A stretch of DNA of 64,000 bases from assembly GCA_023662825.1 (NCBI GenBank), contig JAMPIH010000012.1:16422-80421 (forward strand), written 5' to 3'. Position 1 is the first letter of the stretch. Every line of letters begins with the position of its first letter. Source of the DNA: Bacteroides sp. (GTDB lineage: Bacteria; Bacteroidota; Bacteroidia; Bacteroidales; P3). Positions 50,801 to 59,673 of this stretch are shown here, one piece after another. The position numbers and the translations under genes were made by a program. The notes under the pieces are model-generated. The model was given only the letters and a program-made list of their open reading frames with translations, searched no databases and was not told where the DNA came from.

Positions 50801-52623
50801 TGTTCGAAGATTTCAGCAAGAGCGAAACCGCCTCAACAACAGCCATCACTGATTTTGACAAGGTTACGGATGTATCGGGCTGGTCGGGCGAAAATATGTA
50901 TCCTGAAGTGAACGAAATCAAAGGTGGTACGAGCAGCAAGGCGGGCAAGCTGGTTTCGCCCTCCCTCAACCTCAGTCACGACAACGGCAAGTATTATGTG
51001 GTCTTTGCGGCGCGGGCATTCAGCAACGCCAAGGAAAGTACCACGATTCGTCTGATTGCCGGGGATGAAACCGTTTCGGTGGAGAATCTCGATAAGACCA
51101 ATATGTCGGAGTACGTCTATATGTTCAACAATGGTACGGCCGATATGAAAATCTCTTTCGAGGCGGTTAACGCTTCCAGCAACCGTTTCTACTTAGACAG
51201 CATCCGCGTTTACCAGGTGTTGCCGCAAGTGCCCACGATTATGGCTCCCGCAAGCATGACGATGTCCGCATTCCAGGGTGTGTCAGTTTCGAAAGAGGTG
51301 ACGGTAAAGGGTAAACTGCTCGATGCCGACGTAACGGTAACCTGCCCCGCGGGCAACTTCACGATTGCACCCGCCACGCTTGCCAAGGCGGATGTAATGG
51401 GCGAGGGTGCCGTCCTTACGGTTACCTTTAACGGCAACAAGGCGCTCGACACAACGGAAATCACCTTTGCTTCGGGCGACTTGACCGAAACGATGAAGGT
51501 GTATGCCTCGGCCGAAGAAATGACCACCGTAGCCTCCTTAAGCGAGCTGCGCAAGGGTACCCAGGGCAAGCTCTACAAGGTGAGCGGCAAGGTGGTGCTG
51601 ACGGCCATGGACAACAACTACCGCAACTACAAGTGGATTCAGGACGAACACGCGGGCATCATGATCGATGACGCTACGGCTTTGGTAAAGAACACCTACA
51701 CGGTGGGCGACGGTATCGAAGGGGTTTACGGCCGACTGGGCAACTATAAAGGTCAGTTGCAGCTCGCTATGGTGGGCAACCTGCCGGAAGCTTCCTCACA
51801 CGGCAACGCCATCACGCCCATCGAGGTTTCGGCGGCCGATTTGAAGGCCGGCATCGATACGCTCTGCAGCCGCGTGGTGAAACTTACGGGTCTGGAACTC
51901 GAAAGTGACGAAGAAGTATGGAAAGTGGCCACCACCTACAAGGCTCTGCAGGGAGAGGCCGATGTGAACATCCGTACGATTCTTGAAAACGCCGACTTCT
52001 TGGGCGAAGCCTTGCCGCAAGGAGAATTCGACTTGGTGGGTCTTGCCGCGGTAGAGAACAATACCGTGCGTGTGGCTCCCCGCTCCAAAGCCGATATCAT
52101 CGAAAAGGAAAGTGAATGCGCCGCCCCGACCAGCCTTAAGGTAACCATCGACAACGAGGCGGAAACCGCCACGGCTTCGTGGAAGGGCGCCGCTTCCGAA
52201 TACAAGGTGGTTCTGTTGGCTGCCAACAACAGCAAGGATACGGTGGAACAGCTTACCGTAAAGACCAAGTCCTACACCTTCAAGGCTGTCAAGGCCAATG
52301 TGGAATATGCCTGGGCGGTGGCCTCCGTTTGCGAAGACGGCGACCATTGGACCAAGGGGCAGAACTTCACCATCAAGAAGGTGGCCAACGAAGGCATGAA
52401 CCGGATTGTGGCCGGCATCTACCCCAACCCCACCGACGGTCTGGTGTATGTTGAGCTTACCGAAAACGCCCGCATGGAAATCTTTACGGTTGGCGGCCAC
52501 GTAATCCGCACCGCCGAACTTACCGCCGGCAAAAACGAAGTGATGCTGAACCAAAGCGGCATCTACTTTATACGCCTTTGCAACGCCAAGGGCTCCATCG
52601 TTAAGCGCGTGGTGGTGAGATAG
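47875..52623 (+). CDS. Large multidomain T9SS-secreted protein
   Basis: 1582 residues. Signal peptide (MKNFKTLTRLWAIGLLSAAF ... LRAQ). An AT-rich N-terminal domain (~33-200; YKKVTAVDQLTDGTYLIVCE) is followed by fibronectin-III modules (~205-290 and ~715-800, each ending FTTL). Two OB-fold-like segments occur (~510-700 and ~1215-1400; VLYRVKGKMVV and KLYKVSGKVVL). There is a chitobiase/beta-hexosaminidase C-terminal-type domain (~890-965; VFTPAAGRYEDSVEVTLAC). A choice-of-anchor-J-like domain (~970-1125) starts LVLFEDFS and ends FYLDSIRVYQ. After another fibronectin-like module (~1420-1505) the C-terminus is a T9SS type A sorting domain (IVAGIYPNPTDGLVYVE ... GIYFIRL ... VKRVVVR). Probably surface-attached or secreted; substrate unknown. 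Confidence 0.9.
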   Translation: MKNFKTLTRLWAIGLLSAAFFSFGSFSLRAQDTYKKVTAVDQLTDGTYLIVCESSGMAGAIANYATDGCNSASVTISSSTISCAPATEKGNAAAPHDLTFTKNPDGNWTIYDALEGYYLSFPNVKNKISTSESAYAWEIKITASKHQIIATTKATASADANKTFEIQRNSSATQAKPFRCYAATQTAVVLYKKQEAAPSCSKVTVPADGGVTPRQNDVTIVWNAPDPAPANGYKVTVKGENYEKSVTVTDGTQIVWTSELAPATRYEYSIVSLCGENLESDPVGATFTTLSADQPSLTITAPDNDAVFSDDVEFAFSTTNFELGDSKLVKVEVKTDIVNPSTAPAIRTLYTKASPVVIDGLEEGKYHIDLYLANVTPKTEGEGNDTTVVNLGHYVHRNIEVKRPAVYFAQKMLQLTGTYQGTAVEGKVKVKGWALPASSDKVMISCPEGNFSVTPTELTRDAVMADEGAEITVTYNGAKTSESAEITLTYDAMTDKLTVTATTTEVREVETLANLYSGEKGVLYRVKGKMVVTHKDDQNNRIWVQDIEKENGASMLLFKAANGYAAIKVGDVLENVAGQLDIFNGLYEFIPVETLTAVENGRAVRVDTLTADYINKNIATLQSALVCVENVSFTAGKFSAEKNERNTTLNQGSVQLTFYTSFTNADYIGENTPAGILNVTGILGNYNGTAQITARNKADMVDAPCLVPTDFGFNPRSFEATINWKGSAAGYAVRYGEAEDLTGAEEHKVSSAVFTATGLQAQTTYHYQVKSLCSSTQESEWSAVQSFTTLSATAPTIRLDAPERDQVFTDSVTVTVYVRNVQNLSLTDTAIRVIFSNGDTIYTADTTIKYTLPTGNYSVMAGLVKVKDTLTPRVSTVFRPFSVNLPDVEAPVFTPAAGRYEDSVEVTLACNTNGAAIFYAKGDEAFAAYTEGAKIVLKENTILKAFACKERMDTSATVTATYTITESIAIDGDLVLFEDFSKSETASTTAITDFDKVTDVSGWSGENMYPEVNEIKGGTSSKAGKLVSPSLNLSHDNGKYYVVFAARAFSNAKESTTIRLIAGDETVSVENLDKTNMSEYVYMFNNGTADMKISFEAVNASSNRFYLDSIRVYQVLPQVPTIMAPASMTMSAFQGVSVSKEVTVKGKLLDADVTVTCPAGNFTIAPATLAKADVMGEGAVLTVTFNGNKALDTTEITFASGDLTETMKVYASAEEMTTVASLSELRKGTQGKLYKVSGKVVLTAMDNNYRNYKWIQDEHAGIMIDDATALVKNTYTVGDGIEGVYGRLGNYKGQLQLAMVGNLPEASSHGNAITPIEVSAADLKAGIDTLCSRVVKLTGLELESDEEVWKVATTYKALQGEADVNIRTILENADFLGEALPQGEFDLVGLAAVENNTVRVAPRSKADIIEKESECAAPTSLKVTIDNEAETATASWKGAASEYKVVLLAANNSKDTVEQLTVKTKSYTFKAVKANVEYAWAVASVCEDGDHWTKGQNFTIKKVANEGMNRIVAGIYPNPTDGLVYVELTENARMEIFTVGGHVIRTAELTAGKNEVMLNQSGIYFIRLCNAKGSIVKRVVVR

Positions 52624-52646
52624 TCCACCCGACCCGCGATAACGCA

Positions 52647-52685
52647 AGAAAGGGGCGCAGATTGCATCTGCGCCCCTTTCTTTTA
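52647..52685 (+). terminator. Terminator of the 1582-residue T9SS protein gene
   Basis: Perfect 15-bp stem AGAAAGGGGCGCAGA / TCTGCGCCCCTTTCT, loop TTGCA, followed by TTTTA. It lies 24 nt after the stop. Confidence 0.85.
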
Positions 52686-52710
52686 CCCCCGGCCATCGGA
52701 TTCCCTTAAA

Positions 52711-52743
52711 AACAAAAAGGGGAAACCTTTCGGTTTCCCCTTT
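52711..52743 (-). terminator. Terminator of tRNA-Asn
   Basis: 12-bp stem AAAGGGGAAACC / GGTTTCCCCTTT with a 4-nt loop. On the minus strand it is followed by TTTTTGTTTTT. It starts 3 nt after the tRNA 3' end. Confidence 0.85.
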
Positions 52744-52745
52744 CG

Positions 52746-52819
52746 CGCTCCCTCTAGGACTTGAACCTAGGACCCTCTGATTAACAGTCAGATGCTCTAA
52801 CCGGCTGAGCTAAGGAAGC
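52746..52819 (-). tRNA. tRNA-Asn (GTT)
   Basis: 74 nt on the minus strand. Acceptor stem GCTTCCT / AGGGAGC, D-arm with AGCTCAGCCGGTTAGAGC, and anticodon stem-loop CTGACTGTTAATCAG with anticodon GTT. The T-arm is CCTAGGTTCAAGTCCTAG. Its own terminator follows directly. Confidence 0.95.
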
Positions 52820-52906
52820 TTTTGCTCTGGCTCTCACTAAAGCGGCTGCAAATGTACTACATTTTTTGAAACGTACAAATGTTTCACCAAAATTTATTTT
52901 ACCGCG

Positions 52907-54901
52907 CTACGCATCGATATTGGCGTAGCGGGCGTTCTGCTGGATAAACTCGCGGCGGGGTTCCACATCGTCGCCCATCAGCATGGAGAACACGCGGTCG
53001 GCTTCGGTGGCGTTCTCGATCGTTACCTGACGCAGGGTGCGCGTGGCCGGGTTCATGGTGGTGTTCCACAGCTGGTGGTCGTTCATTTCACCGAGACCTT
53101 TGTAACGCTGCACCGCGATGTTCTTTATCTTGCCTCCCTCGCTCAGTTCCTCCACCAAGGCGGCGCGTTCCTCGTCGGTCCAGCAATAGCGTTCCACCTT
53201 GCCTTTCTTAACCATGAACAAGGGCGGCGTGGCGATATAGACGTAACCCTGCTCGATCATCTCGCGCATGTGGCGGAAGAAGAAGGTAAGGATCAGGGTC
53301 GTGATATGGCTACCGTCCACATCGGCATCGGTCATGATGATCACCTTGTGGTAGCGGAGTTTTTCCATATTGAGCGCCTTGCTGTCTTCTTCGGTGCCCA
53401 GACTCACGCCCAAGGCGGTGTAGATGTTCTTGATTTCCTCGCTCTCGAACACCTTGTGCTGCATGGCCTTTTCCACGTTGAGGATCTTACCGCGCAAGGG
53501 CAGGATGGCCTGGATCTTGCGGTCGCGGCCCTGCTTGGCGGTTCCGCCTGCGGAGTCCCCTTCGACGAGGAACAGCTCGCACATTTCGGGATTGCGTTCC
53601 GAACAGTCGGCCAGCTTTCCGGGCAGGCTGCCGCCGGAGAACACGCTCTTGCGCTGCACCAGCTCGCGGGCCTTGCGCGCGGCGTGACGGGCGGTGGCGG
53701 CCAACACCACCTTTTCTACAATCATCTTGGCTTCCTTGGGGTGTTCTTCCAGGAAGTAGGCCAGCTTCTCGCTCACCAGCTGCGACACCACGGCCGAAAC
53801 CTCGCTGTTGCCGAGCTTGGTCTTGGTCTGACCCTCGAACTGGGGTTCGGCCACCTTTACCGAGATAACGGCCGTAAGGCCTTCGCGGAAGTCGTCGCCC
53901 TTGATCTCGATCTTCTGCTTGTCGAGCTTGTCGAGCATGCCCGACTTACGGGCGTAGTCGCCCAAGGTCTTGGTAAGCCCCAGGCGGAAACCGGTAAGAT
54001 GGGTACCGCCTTCTATCGTGTTGATGTTGTTTACGTAGGAATGCAGGTTTTCGGAGAATCCGTCGTTATATTCCATCGACAGTTCCACCGGAACGCCGTT
54101 CTTCTCGCCCTCGATATAGATGGGCTCGGGCATCAGCACGGTACGGGTGGCGTCCAGGTAGGCGATAAAGTCTTTCAAGCCTTCGGCCGAATAGAAACTG
54201 TCGGTCTTGTACGTGCCGTCTTCGTTCTGCTGGCGACGGTCGGTAAGGCTCAGGCGCAACCCCTTGTTGAGGAAGGCCAGTTCACGCAGACGGGCAGCCA
54301 ACACGTTGTAGTCGTAAACGGACACCGAGAAAATCTCGGCATCGGGATGAAAATGAACCAATGTACCCCGTTCCTCGTCGGTGGCGTCGCCCACCATCTT
54401 TACCGCGTATTGGGGACGGCCCTTGGAATATTCCTGCACGAAGTGCTTGCCTTCGCGGAATACATCCACCTGCATATGGTCGGAAAGGGCGTTCACGCAG
54501 GAAACCCCCACCCCGTGCAGACCGCCGGAAACCTTGTAGGTGCCCTTGTCGAACTTACCCCCGGCGTGCAGAACGGTCATAACCACTTCCAAGGCGCTTT
54601 TCTTTTCCTTGGGGTGCATATCGGTAGGGATACCGCGGCCGTTGTCGCGCACCGAAACCGAATCGTCTTCGTGAATGGTAACCTCCACATGGGTGCAGTA
54701 GCCTGCCAGAGCCTCGTCGATCGAGTTGTCCACCACTTCATACACCAGATGGTGCAGACCGCGCACGTTCACGTCGCCGATATACATGGCGGGACGCTTG
54801 CGCACCGCCTCCAAACCTTCCAGTACCTGAATGTTCTGGGCGGTGTATTCGCCTTGCTTCATTTCCGGACTTTCCATTCCGTTGTTTTCCATCTCACTCA
54901 T
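52907..54901 (-). CDS. gyrB: DNA gyrase subunit B
   Basis: 664-residue ATPase subunit of DNA gyrase. GHKL ATPase motifs are VDNSIDEALAG, DNGRGIP, and VSGGLHGVGVSCVNALS. The transducer follows, then the TOPRIM domain with LFLVEGDSAGGTAKQGRDR, LPLRGKILNVE and MTDADVDGSHI. The C-terminus has RYKGLGEMNDHQLWNTTMNP. It pairs with GyrA, which is encoded elsewhere. The ATG at complement 54899-54901 is chosen; a TTG at 54910 is possible. A TATCTTTG box on the minus strand at 54932-54939 is a good -7 element about 30 nt upstream. Confidence 0.97.
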   Translation of the reverse strand: MSEMENNGMESPEMKQGEYTAQNIQVLEGLEAVRKRPAMYIGDVNVRGLHHLVYEVVDNSIDEALAGYCTHVEVTIHEDDSVSVRDNGRGIPTDMHPKEKKSALEVVMTVLHAGGKFDKGTYKVSGGLHGVGVSCVNALSDHMQVDVFREGKHFVQEYSKGRPQYAVKMVGDATDEERGTLVHFHPDAEIFSVSVYDYNVLAARLRELAFLNKGLRLSLTDRRQQNEDGTYKTDSFYSAEGLKDFIAYLDATRTVLMPEPIYIEGEKNGVPVELSMEYNDGFSENLHSYVNNINTIEGGTHLTGFRLGLTKTLGDYARKSGMLDKLDKQKIEIKGDDFREGLTAVISVKVAEPQFEGQTKTKLGNSEVSAVVSQLVSEKLAYFLEEHPKEAKMIVEKVVLAATARHAARKARELVQRKSVFSGGSLPGKLADCSERNPEMCELFLVEGDSAGGTAKQGRDRKIQAILPLRGKILNVEKAMQHKVFESEEIKNIYTALGVSLGTEEDSKALNMEKLRYHKVIIMTDADVDGSHITTLILTFFFRHMREMIEQGYVYIATPPLFMVKKGKVERYCWTDEERAALVEELSEGGKIKNIAVQRYKGLGEMNDHQLWNTTMNPATRTLRQVTIENATEADRVFSMLMGDDVEPRREFIQQNARYANIDA

Positions 54902-54931
54902 CTTCAACAAATTATAAATTCAAATAACCTA

Positions 54932-54939
54932 CAAAGATA
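54932..54939 (-). promoter_or_regulatory. gyrB: Candidate -7 promoter of gyrB
   Basis: The minus strand reads TATCTTTG, matching TAnnTTTG, 30 nt before the gyrB ATG. Confidence 0.55.
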
Positions 54940-55028
54940 CGTTTTGAAACGCGCTTTTACAAGCCGTTCCCGCCCTATTTTATCAACATTTATCAACAAG
55001 CGGAAGTTCCTCCATAAAACCCTCGGAA

Positions 55029-57044
55029 TCAATCGAAAAACCGCCATGAAATACCGAAGCGGAAGCAACGGTCAAGCAGCGGGTAATGCGGGGTCTGCAT
55101 ATAGTTCCACTTAAACAGGCCCTCGGCGATGTTCACGCCCTTGACAAAGAAATTGGCGCGCTTTATCTGAAGGTTCAGGAACACATTCATAAAGAAGAAG
55201 TTGCCCGTCTTCACCTCATCCTGCCAATAATAGCTGGCCAGGGAGGGTTCGTAGGCGTCGGCGTAATAGCTCGTGTTGTAGATAAACTCCAGCCCGATCT
55301 GTATCTTGGCGATATTCTTGATGGGAATGATGCCGTAAAGGTTCTCCTGCAGCGAGAAAAGAGGCAGGTGCATATAGCGTTCGTCCGAAACATAGGAGAA
55401 CATCAGCAGGTTGTCCAGGCCCACGTACTTGCCGATATGCGCGTTCTTGCCCAACACCGCGGTGGCGACCCAAAAACCATTCGAAGCGGTTTCGGGGCCG
55501 TTCTTCTTGAAAAACGTATAGTTGTCAAGATATGAACCCTTGAGCCTCGCCCACCAGCCTTTGTACGAGAAATCCAACTGCATGTTGTAGTCCATGCTCT
55601 GCCGGCCGAAGCCCATCCTGCCTTCATGCCCGGTTGCGTTAGCATCCCAGTAATGATGGTTCGAAAGGTGATAGACGTAAATCAAATCTGTGGTCTGGTC
55701 GCTCCAGCCCAAGTGCAGCTGTATGCCGTCCCTTTTGGAGAGGCTCCGTTCGCGGTCGTTCTTAAACAGATACTTCAGCCTGACCCAGGCCGCCATATCC
55801 CCCAAACCGTAATTGCCCAGCCCCAAATCGGCATAAGCGTCCAACACCACCCTGTCGGCAAAGTCGAACTGCAGGCGCACGAACGGATAGAACTGAACGA
55901 ATTCCTCGAACTGCATCTGATCGTGCCAGCGTATATACTCGTTCTTGAAGCCCGCCGCCACCTTGAAGCGGTAGCCGAACGGAATGTATTCCATATCGGC
56001 GCTGCTGTAGTAGATGCGGTTGGTCATCTGCATAAGGTTCGTCCTGTCGTCGCTCGCGTCGGGCGAAAGCAGGAAGCTGTCGTAAAAGCCGTCGGAAGCC
56101 GTGGTCTGGTCGCGGTAGCGCATGTAGAGGTCTTCCACCTCGAACTCGTGGGTCAGGAAGCCGTAACTGCGGTTGTTTTCGGGAATCGTATCCCTGTGGG
56201 TCTTGTAGAAATGGTACGACTGCTTGAAGAAATACCTGTTCTCGCGCCAACGGTTGCTCGCCTTCTCCATATTCACGGGCATACGCAGACGGTTGTTGTT
56301 GCTGTTCTTGAAGAAAAGCGAATCGGCCTTCAGCCCGCCGTTCTCCCCTACCGAAGCCACATTGTGGAAATAGCCGAAAATAATACGGTACTTGGAATCG
56401 CGGCTTATATAATTGCCCGAAAAGCGTACGTTGTACTGGTTGCTGCGGCTGTTGATGTAGTTGCCGTAAACGTCATAGACCCTGAAATCCACGCCCATGT
56501 TGAGGCCGCGCGCCACGTTCTGGTAATAGGTGGCCTTGAAATAATTGAAGTCCTTGCCGAAATTGTTTACGAAATACAGCGTGGTATAAGGGTTCTTGGT
56601 CTGGAAGAAAGGCGTGTTCCGCGGCGTGTAGAACCAGGAGGAGAAGGGATTGGTGCGCAGGAGGAAGCCCGATTCGGTGCGGGGCATATATTCCAGCAAC
56701 TGGTCGGGCATGCCGAAATTGCCCCGGTTGGCGCGGAAATCGTTGTGGTGATAGGCCTCGTCGTAAATCTGGAACCCGTCTAAGGGATAGGTCATGGTGT
56801 CGAACACCGGCAGGCCGCTCTGCATGGGAAGATCGTAGAAATAAACGGTCTCGCCCCGGCTCCTGGCCAGTCCCGCCAGCTTTGCCCGGCGCACGGAATC
56901 GCGGTACTGCTGGGGCGTGAGCGAACTTACCGGCGCCGCTTCCGGTTCTTGGTTGGGAACGGGTTCCTGCGCGAGGGCGGAGAAACTTACGAGGAAAACC
57001 GCCGCGCACATAAACGTTATTTTCGGAATGCCGAACCCGCGCAT
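55029..57044 (-). CDS. Putative outer-membrane porin (Porin_10-like)
   Basis: 671 residues. Signal peptide (ITFMCAAVFLVSFSALAQ, residues ~9-26) followed by a Pro/Glu-rich linker. The mature N-terminus (FYDLPMQSGLPVFDTMTYPL, DGFQIYDEAYHHND) and the block GFLLRTNPFSSWFYTPRNTP match the Bacteroidetes putative porin family often annotated Porin_10. The rest alternates amphipathic strands and ends in Phe (CFRFGISWRFFD), the typical barrel C-terminus for BAM insertion. It lies 4 nt downstream of trmB on the same strand, so it probably shares a transcript. The transported substrate is unknown. Confidence 0.85.
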   Translation of the reverse strand: MRGFGIPKITFMCAAVFLVSFSALAQEPVPNQEPEAAPVSSLTPQQYRDSVRRAKLAGLARSRGETVYFYDLPMQSGLPVFDTMTYPLDGFQIYDEAYHHNDFRANRGNFGMPDQLLEYMPRTESGFLLRTNPFSSWFYTPRNTPFFQTKNPYTTLYFVNNFGKDFNYFKATYYQNVARGLNMGVDFRVYDVYGNYINSRSNQYNVRFSGNYISRDSKYRIIFGYFHNVASVGENGGLKADSLFFKNSNNNRLRMPVNMEKASNRWRENRYFFKQSYHFYKTHRDTIPENNRSYGFLTHEFEVEDLYMRYRDQTTASDGFYDSFLLSPDASDDRTNLMQMTNRIYYSSADMEYIPFGYRFKVAAGFKNEYIRWHDQMQFEEFVQFYPFVRLQFDFADRVVLDAYADLGLGNYGLGDMAAWVRLKYLFKNDRERSLSKRDGIQLHLGWSDQTTDLIYVYHLSNHHYWDANATGHEGRMGFGRQSMDYNMQLDFSYKGWWARLKGSYLDNYTFFKKNGPETASNGFWVATAVLGKNAHIGKYVGLDNLLMFSYVSDERYMHLPLFSLQENLYGIIPIKNIAKIQIGLEFIYNTSYYADAYEPSLASYYWQDEVKTGNFFFMNVFLNLQIKRANFFVKGVNIAEGLFKWNYMQTPHYPLLDRCFRFGISWRFFD

Positions 57045-57048
57045 GGAA

Positions 57049-57717
57049 CTACGTGAGTTTAAAACAGAGATACTTTATCTTGCGGCCTTCGGAGAGCCAG
57101 CGTTTCTCGTAGGTGGTCTGCACCTGCGGTGCCTCGCCCATATCCTTGGTCTCGGCATACAGGTCGCTGGTGTTGTAGAGCACCGGATAGGCGGCGGGAA
57201 GCACCACTTCGTTGAGGCAGTATTCGTACAGGTCGGTGTCGTCGGTCTTAAGGTGAACGATGCCCTTGCCCTGCGGAAAGATCTTGCGGTAACGGTCTAA
57301 GAACATCGGGGAGCAGAGGCGTTTGTTGGGCTTGGAGGGCTGGGGGTCGGGAAAGGTGATCCAGATTTCGGACACCTCGCCCTGGGCGAACACGCGGTCG
57401 ATGAACTCGGCGCGGGTACGCACGAAGGCCACGTTGGGCATATTGTCTTCGGTGGCCGTCTTGCAGCCCCGCCAGAGCCGGGCGCCCTTGATGTCGAGAC
57501 CCACGAAGTTCTTTTCAGGATGCAGCCTGGCCAGCCCCACGGTGTAGTCACCCTTGCCGCAGCCTATCTCCAGCACCACCGGGTGTTCGTTCCCGTAGTA
57601 TTCCGCCTGCCACTTGCCCCATAAGGGAGCCTGCCACGGCTGTATCGTGGCAGGAAATTGAAACAGGTTCCTGAAACTCAGGTTCTCTTCGAACCTGGCC
57701 AGCTTATTCTTTCCCAA
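57049..57717 (-). CDS. trmB: tRNA (guanine-N7-)-methyltransferase TrmB
   Basis: 222 residues. This AdoMet-dependent enzyme methylates G46 of tRNA. The AdoMet motif is VLEIGCGKGDYTVGLA, and the TrmB signature WITFPDPQPSKPNKRL contains the catalytic Asp. The C-terminal TTYEKRWLSEGRKIKYL is also typical. The start is TTG at complement 57715-57717. It is forced, because an in-frame TAA lies three codons upstream (57724-57726) and no ATG occurs before conserved sequence; MGKNKLARF matches the family N-terminus. It starts 6 nt after the SPOR-protein stop. Confidence 0.93.
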   Translation of the reverse strand: MGKNKLARFEENLSFRNLFQFPATIQPWQAPLWGKWQAEYYGNEHPVVLEIGCGKGDYTVGLARLHPEKNFVGLDIKGARLWRGCKTATEDNMPNVAFVRTRAEFIDRVFAQGEVSEIWITFPDPQPSKPNKRLCSPMFLDRYRKIFPQGKGIVHLKTDDTDLYEYCLNEVVLPAAYPVLYNTSDLYAETKDMGEAPQVQTTYEKRWLSEGRKIKYLCFKLT

Positions 57718-57723
57718 ACCGGT

Positions 57724-58998
57724 TTAGTTTGCAAAAATCCAACAATCCACGTTCCTGTTCCGGAAAGCCGCCCTTTCGCTGAGGGCCTCGTTCTTGTCGG
57801 CGCAGGTCTTCACGCTCACGTAGTACATGTTCTTGGCTTCCAGATAGAGCAGCGTGGCGCTGTAGCCGTTGGCACGCATTTCGTTGTACTTGTTGCGGGC
57901 GTTGTTCTCTACGGCGAATCCGCCCACAATCAGGTAGTATTTGCCGGCCACGGGTTTCTGCACGTCGGCCTTCTGCGCGGGCTTGGCGGCGGGCTGCGCC
58001 TTGGGCTGTGTCTTGGCGGGCTGCGCCTTGGGCTGGGCGGGTCTGGCGGCAGGTTTAGGCTGTTCCTTGGCCTGCTGCGCCTTCTTTGCCTGCGCCTCCT
58101 GTTGCTGCTTCTGCTCCTGTCCGGCCTTTACCTGACGGGCAATCTCCGCGTTTTCCTCGGCCACCTGCCTTTCGCGTTCATCCTCCTTGGCGGGCGCGGT
58201 TTCTTCATCGATCATCATATCCAGACCTTCAACGAGCGCGTTCAAGGCTTCCTCCATCTTTTCCTCCACCTGCATTTCGGTGGTCTTGGGCTTGAAGGCG
58301 GAAGTTACCTTCTCGCGCACCGGCCGGATGCCGAACAACACGATGGAAAGCACCGCCAGCACGCACACCAGGATAAACCACCACTGGCTGTAGAACGGGT
58401 GCTCGTTCGGCCTGCGCGGGGCGGGGGCGGCAGGTTTCTTGCGGTCGCCCAGCACCAGACCCTTGCCCGAAGAGGTGGGCTGCATGTTAGGCTGAGGTTT
58501 CTTTACCGGCGGATTGAGCGGACGGCGCACGTTGCCCGTCGGACGGGGGCGTTCCACGGGTGCCGGAGCCACGGGGCGGGGTTCGGGCGCGGGCGCGGGA
58601 ACGGGAGCCGGCTCTGCGGTGAGCGCGGGCGCGGGGGCTTCCAGACCGAAGTCCTGATTCTGCGGGGCTATGTTTTCGGAGGTGGGAGTAAACACCACCT
58701 TTCCTCCCGTAATGTCGAAAGCGCCTATGTTCTCGATGCGCACGTTTCCGTTTCCCTTCAAGTCGCTCAGTATGCGGCGCACCCATTTTTCCACTTCCGC
58801 CTTGGCTTCTTCCTCGCCCAGGTTTTCCTCAAAGGCGAAATAGTTGAGGAAGGCCTTGTCAACGGGCGGGATTTCCTTAAACAGGATACGGTTGCGGCCT
58901 TCGTGCTGGCCGTTATAGAAAACACCCAGGCCGGGCACGGCGGCTTCCTGCAGGGGCTGTTCGCTCAAAAACTTCCTTAAATATTCGGCAACGTTCAT
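57724..58998 (-). CDS. HU-like N-terminal / SPOR-domain membrane protein
   Basis: 424 residues. Residues ~1-110 form a CCDC81-like prokaryotic HU-type domain (VAEYLRKFLSEQPLQEAAVP, then GLGVFYNGQHEGRNRILFKE). A Pro/Ala-rich linker, a membrane segment (WWFILVCVLAVLSIVLFGIR, ~205-225), an acidic and Gln/Lys-rich helical region and an Ala/Lys/Pro-rich linker follow. A C-terminal SPOR domain (KYYLIVGGFAVENNARNKYN ... YYVSVKTCADKNEALSERAA) ends the protein. SPOR domains bind denuded peptidoglycan at division sites. This combined architecture is widespread in Bacteroidetes. It lies upstream of trmB with 6 nt between. Confidence 0.88.
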   Translation of the reverse strand: MNVAEYLRKFLSEQPLQEAAVPGLGVFYNGQHEGRNRILFKEIPPVDKAFLNYFAFEENLGEEEAKAEVEKWVRRILSDLKGNGNVRIENIGAFDITGGKVVFTPTSENIAPQNQDFGLEAPAPALTAEPAPVPAPAPEPRPVAPAPVERPRPTGNVRRPLNPPVKKPQPNMQPTSSGKGLVLGDRKKPAAPAPRRPNEHPFYSQWWFILVCVLAVLSIVLFGIRPVREKVTSAFKPKTTEMQVEEKMEEALNALVEGLDMMIDEETAPAKEDERERQVAEENAEIARQVKAGQEQKQQQEAQAKKAQQAKEQPKPAARPAQPKAQPAKTQPKAQPAAKPAQKADVQKPVAGKYYLIVGGFAVENNARNKYNEMRANGYSATLLYLEAKNMYYVSVKTCADKNEALSERAAFRNRNVDCWIFAN

Positions 58999-59033
58999 CT
59001 TAGTGTATTTTAAGGCGTTAAATTATCGGGTTA

Positions 59034-59651
59034 TTAAAAAAGACCGTTCACCTGGGCGTCCACTTTCTCGATAATGGAGCCGAAGTCTTCGGGTTTGTTC
59101 CTGAAATCGAGGTCGTTCACGTCCACCACGAGCAGTTTGCCCTGCTTGTAGTTCTCGATCCACGACTCGTAGCGTTCGTTCAGGCTGTTCAGATAATCCA
59201 GGCGTATGCTGCTTTCGTAGTCGCGGCCGCGCAGCTGTATCTGCTTTACGAGCGTGGACACGTCGGCCTTGAGGTAAATCAGCAGGTCGGGCGGTTGCAG
59301 GAAACTCTGCATCAGTTCGAACAGCGAGACATAGTTCTCGAAGTCGCGGGTGGTCATCAGCCCCATGGCGTGGAGGTTGGGGGCAAAGATGTAGGCGTCT
59401 TCGTAGATGGTGCGGTCCTGAATCACGTTCTTGCCTTTCTTGCGGATATCGATTACCTGACGGAAGCGGCGGTTCAAAAAGAAAATCTGCAGGTTGAACG
59501 ACCAACGCCGCATATCCTCGTAAAAGCTGTTCAGATACGGATTGTCGTCCACCTCCTCGTAAAGCGGTTTCCAACGATAATGCTTGGAAAGCAAGCCGGT
59601 AAGGGTGGTCTTGCCCGACCCGATATTGCCCGCTATGGCTATGTGCATCAT
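59034..59651 (-). CDS. Deoxynucleoside kinase
   Basis: 205 residues of the dNK/dAK-dGK family that phosphorylates deoxynucleosides in salvage. The P-loop is IAIAGNIGSGKTTLTGLL, with YEEVDDNPYLNSFYED as the substrate Glu region. The DRS-type motif is QDRTIYEDAYIFA, and the lid segment is LRGRDYESSIRLDYLNSLNE. The start is ATG at 59651 or the adjacent ATG at 59648. The frame remains open far upstream through antisense sequence of the next gene, but that part is non-coding. A hairpin (59674-59715) and repeat A (59724-59801) lie upstream. Confidence 0.94.
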   Translation of the reverse strand: MMHIAIAGNIGSGKTTLTGLLSKHYRWKPLYEEVDDNPYLNSFYEDMRRWSFNLQIFFLNRRFRQVIDIRKKGKNVIQDRTIYEDAYIFAPNLHAMGLMTTRDFENYVSLFELMQSFLQPPDLLIYLKADVSTLVKQIQLRGRDYESSIRLDYLNSLNERYESWIENYKQGKLLVVDVNDLDFRNKPEDFGSIIEKVDAQVNGLF

Positions 59652-59673
59652 AAGGCTGTACGTCTTGGGTTGT

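Noticed and set aside
53075..55114. 679-codon plus-strand open frame
   Set aside because: Antisense of gyrB, which is unambiguous on the minus strand.
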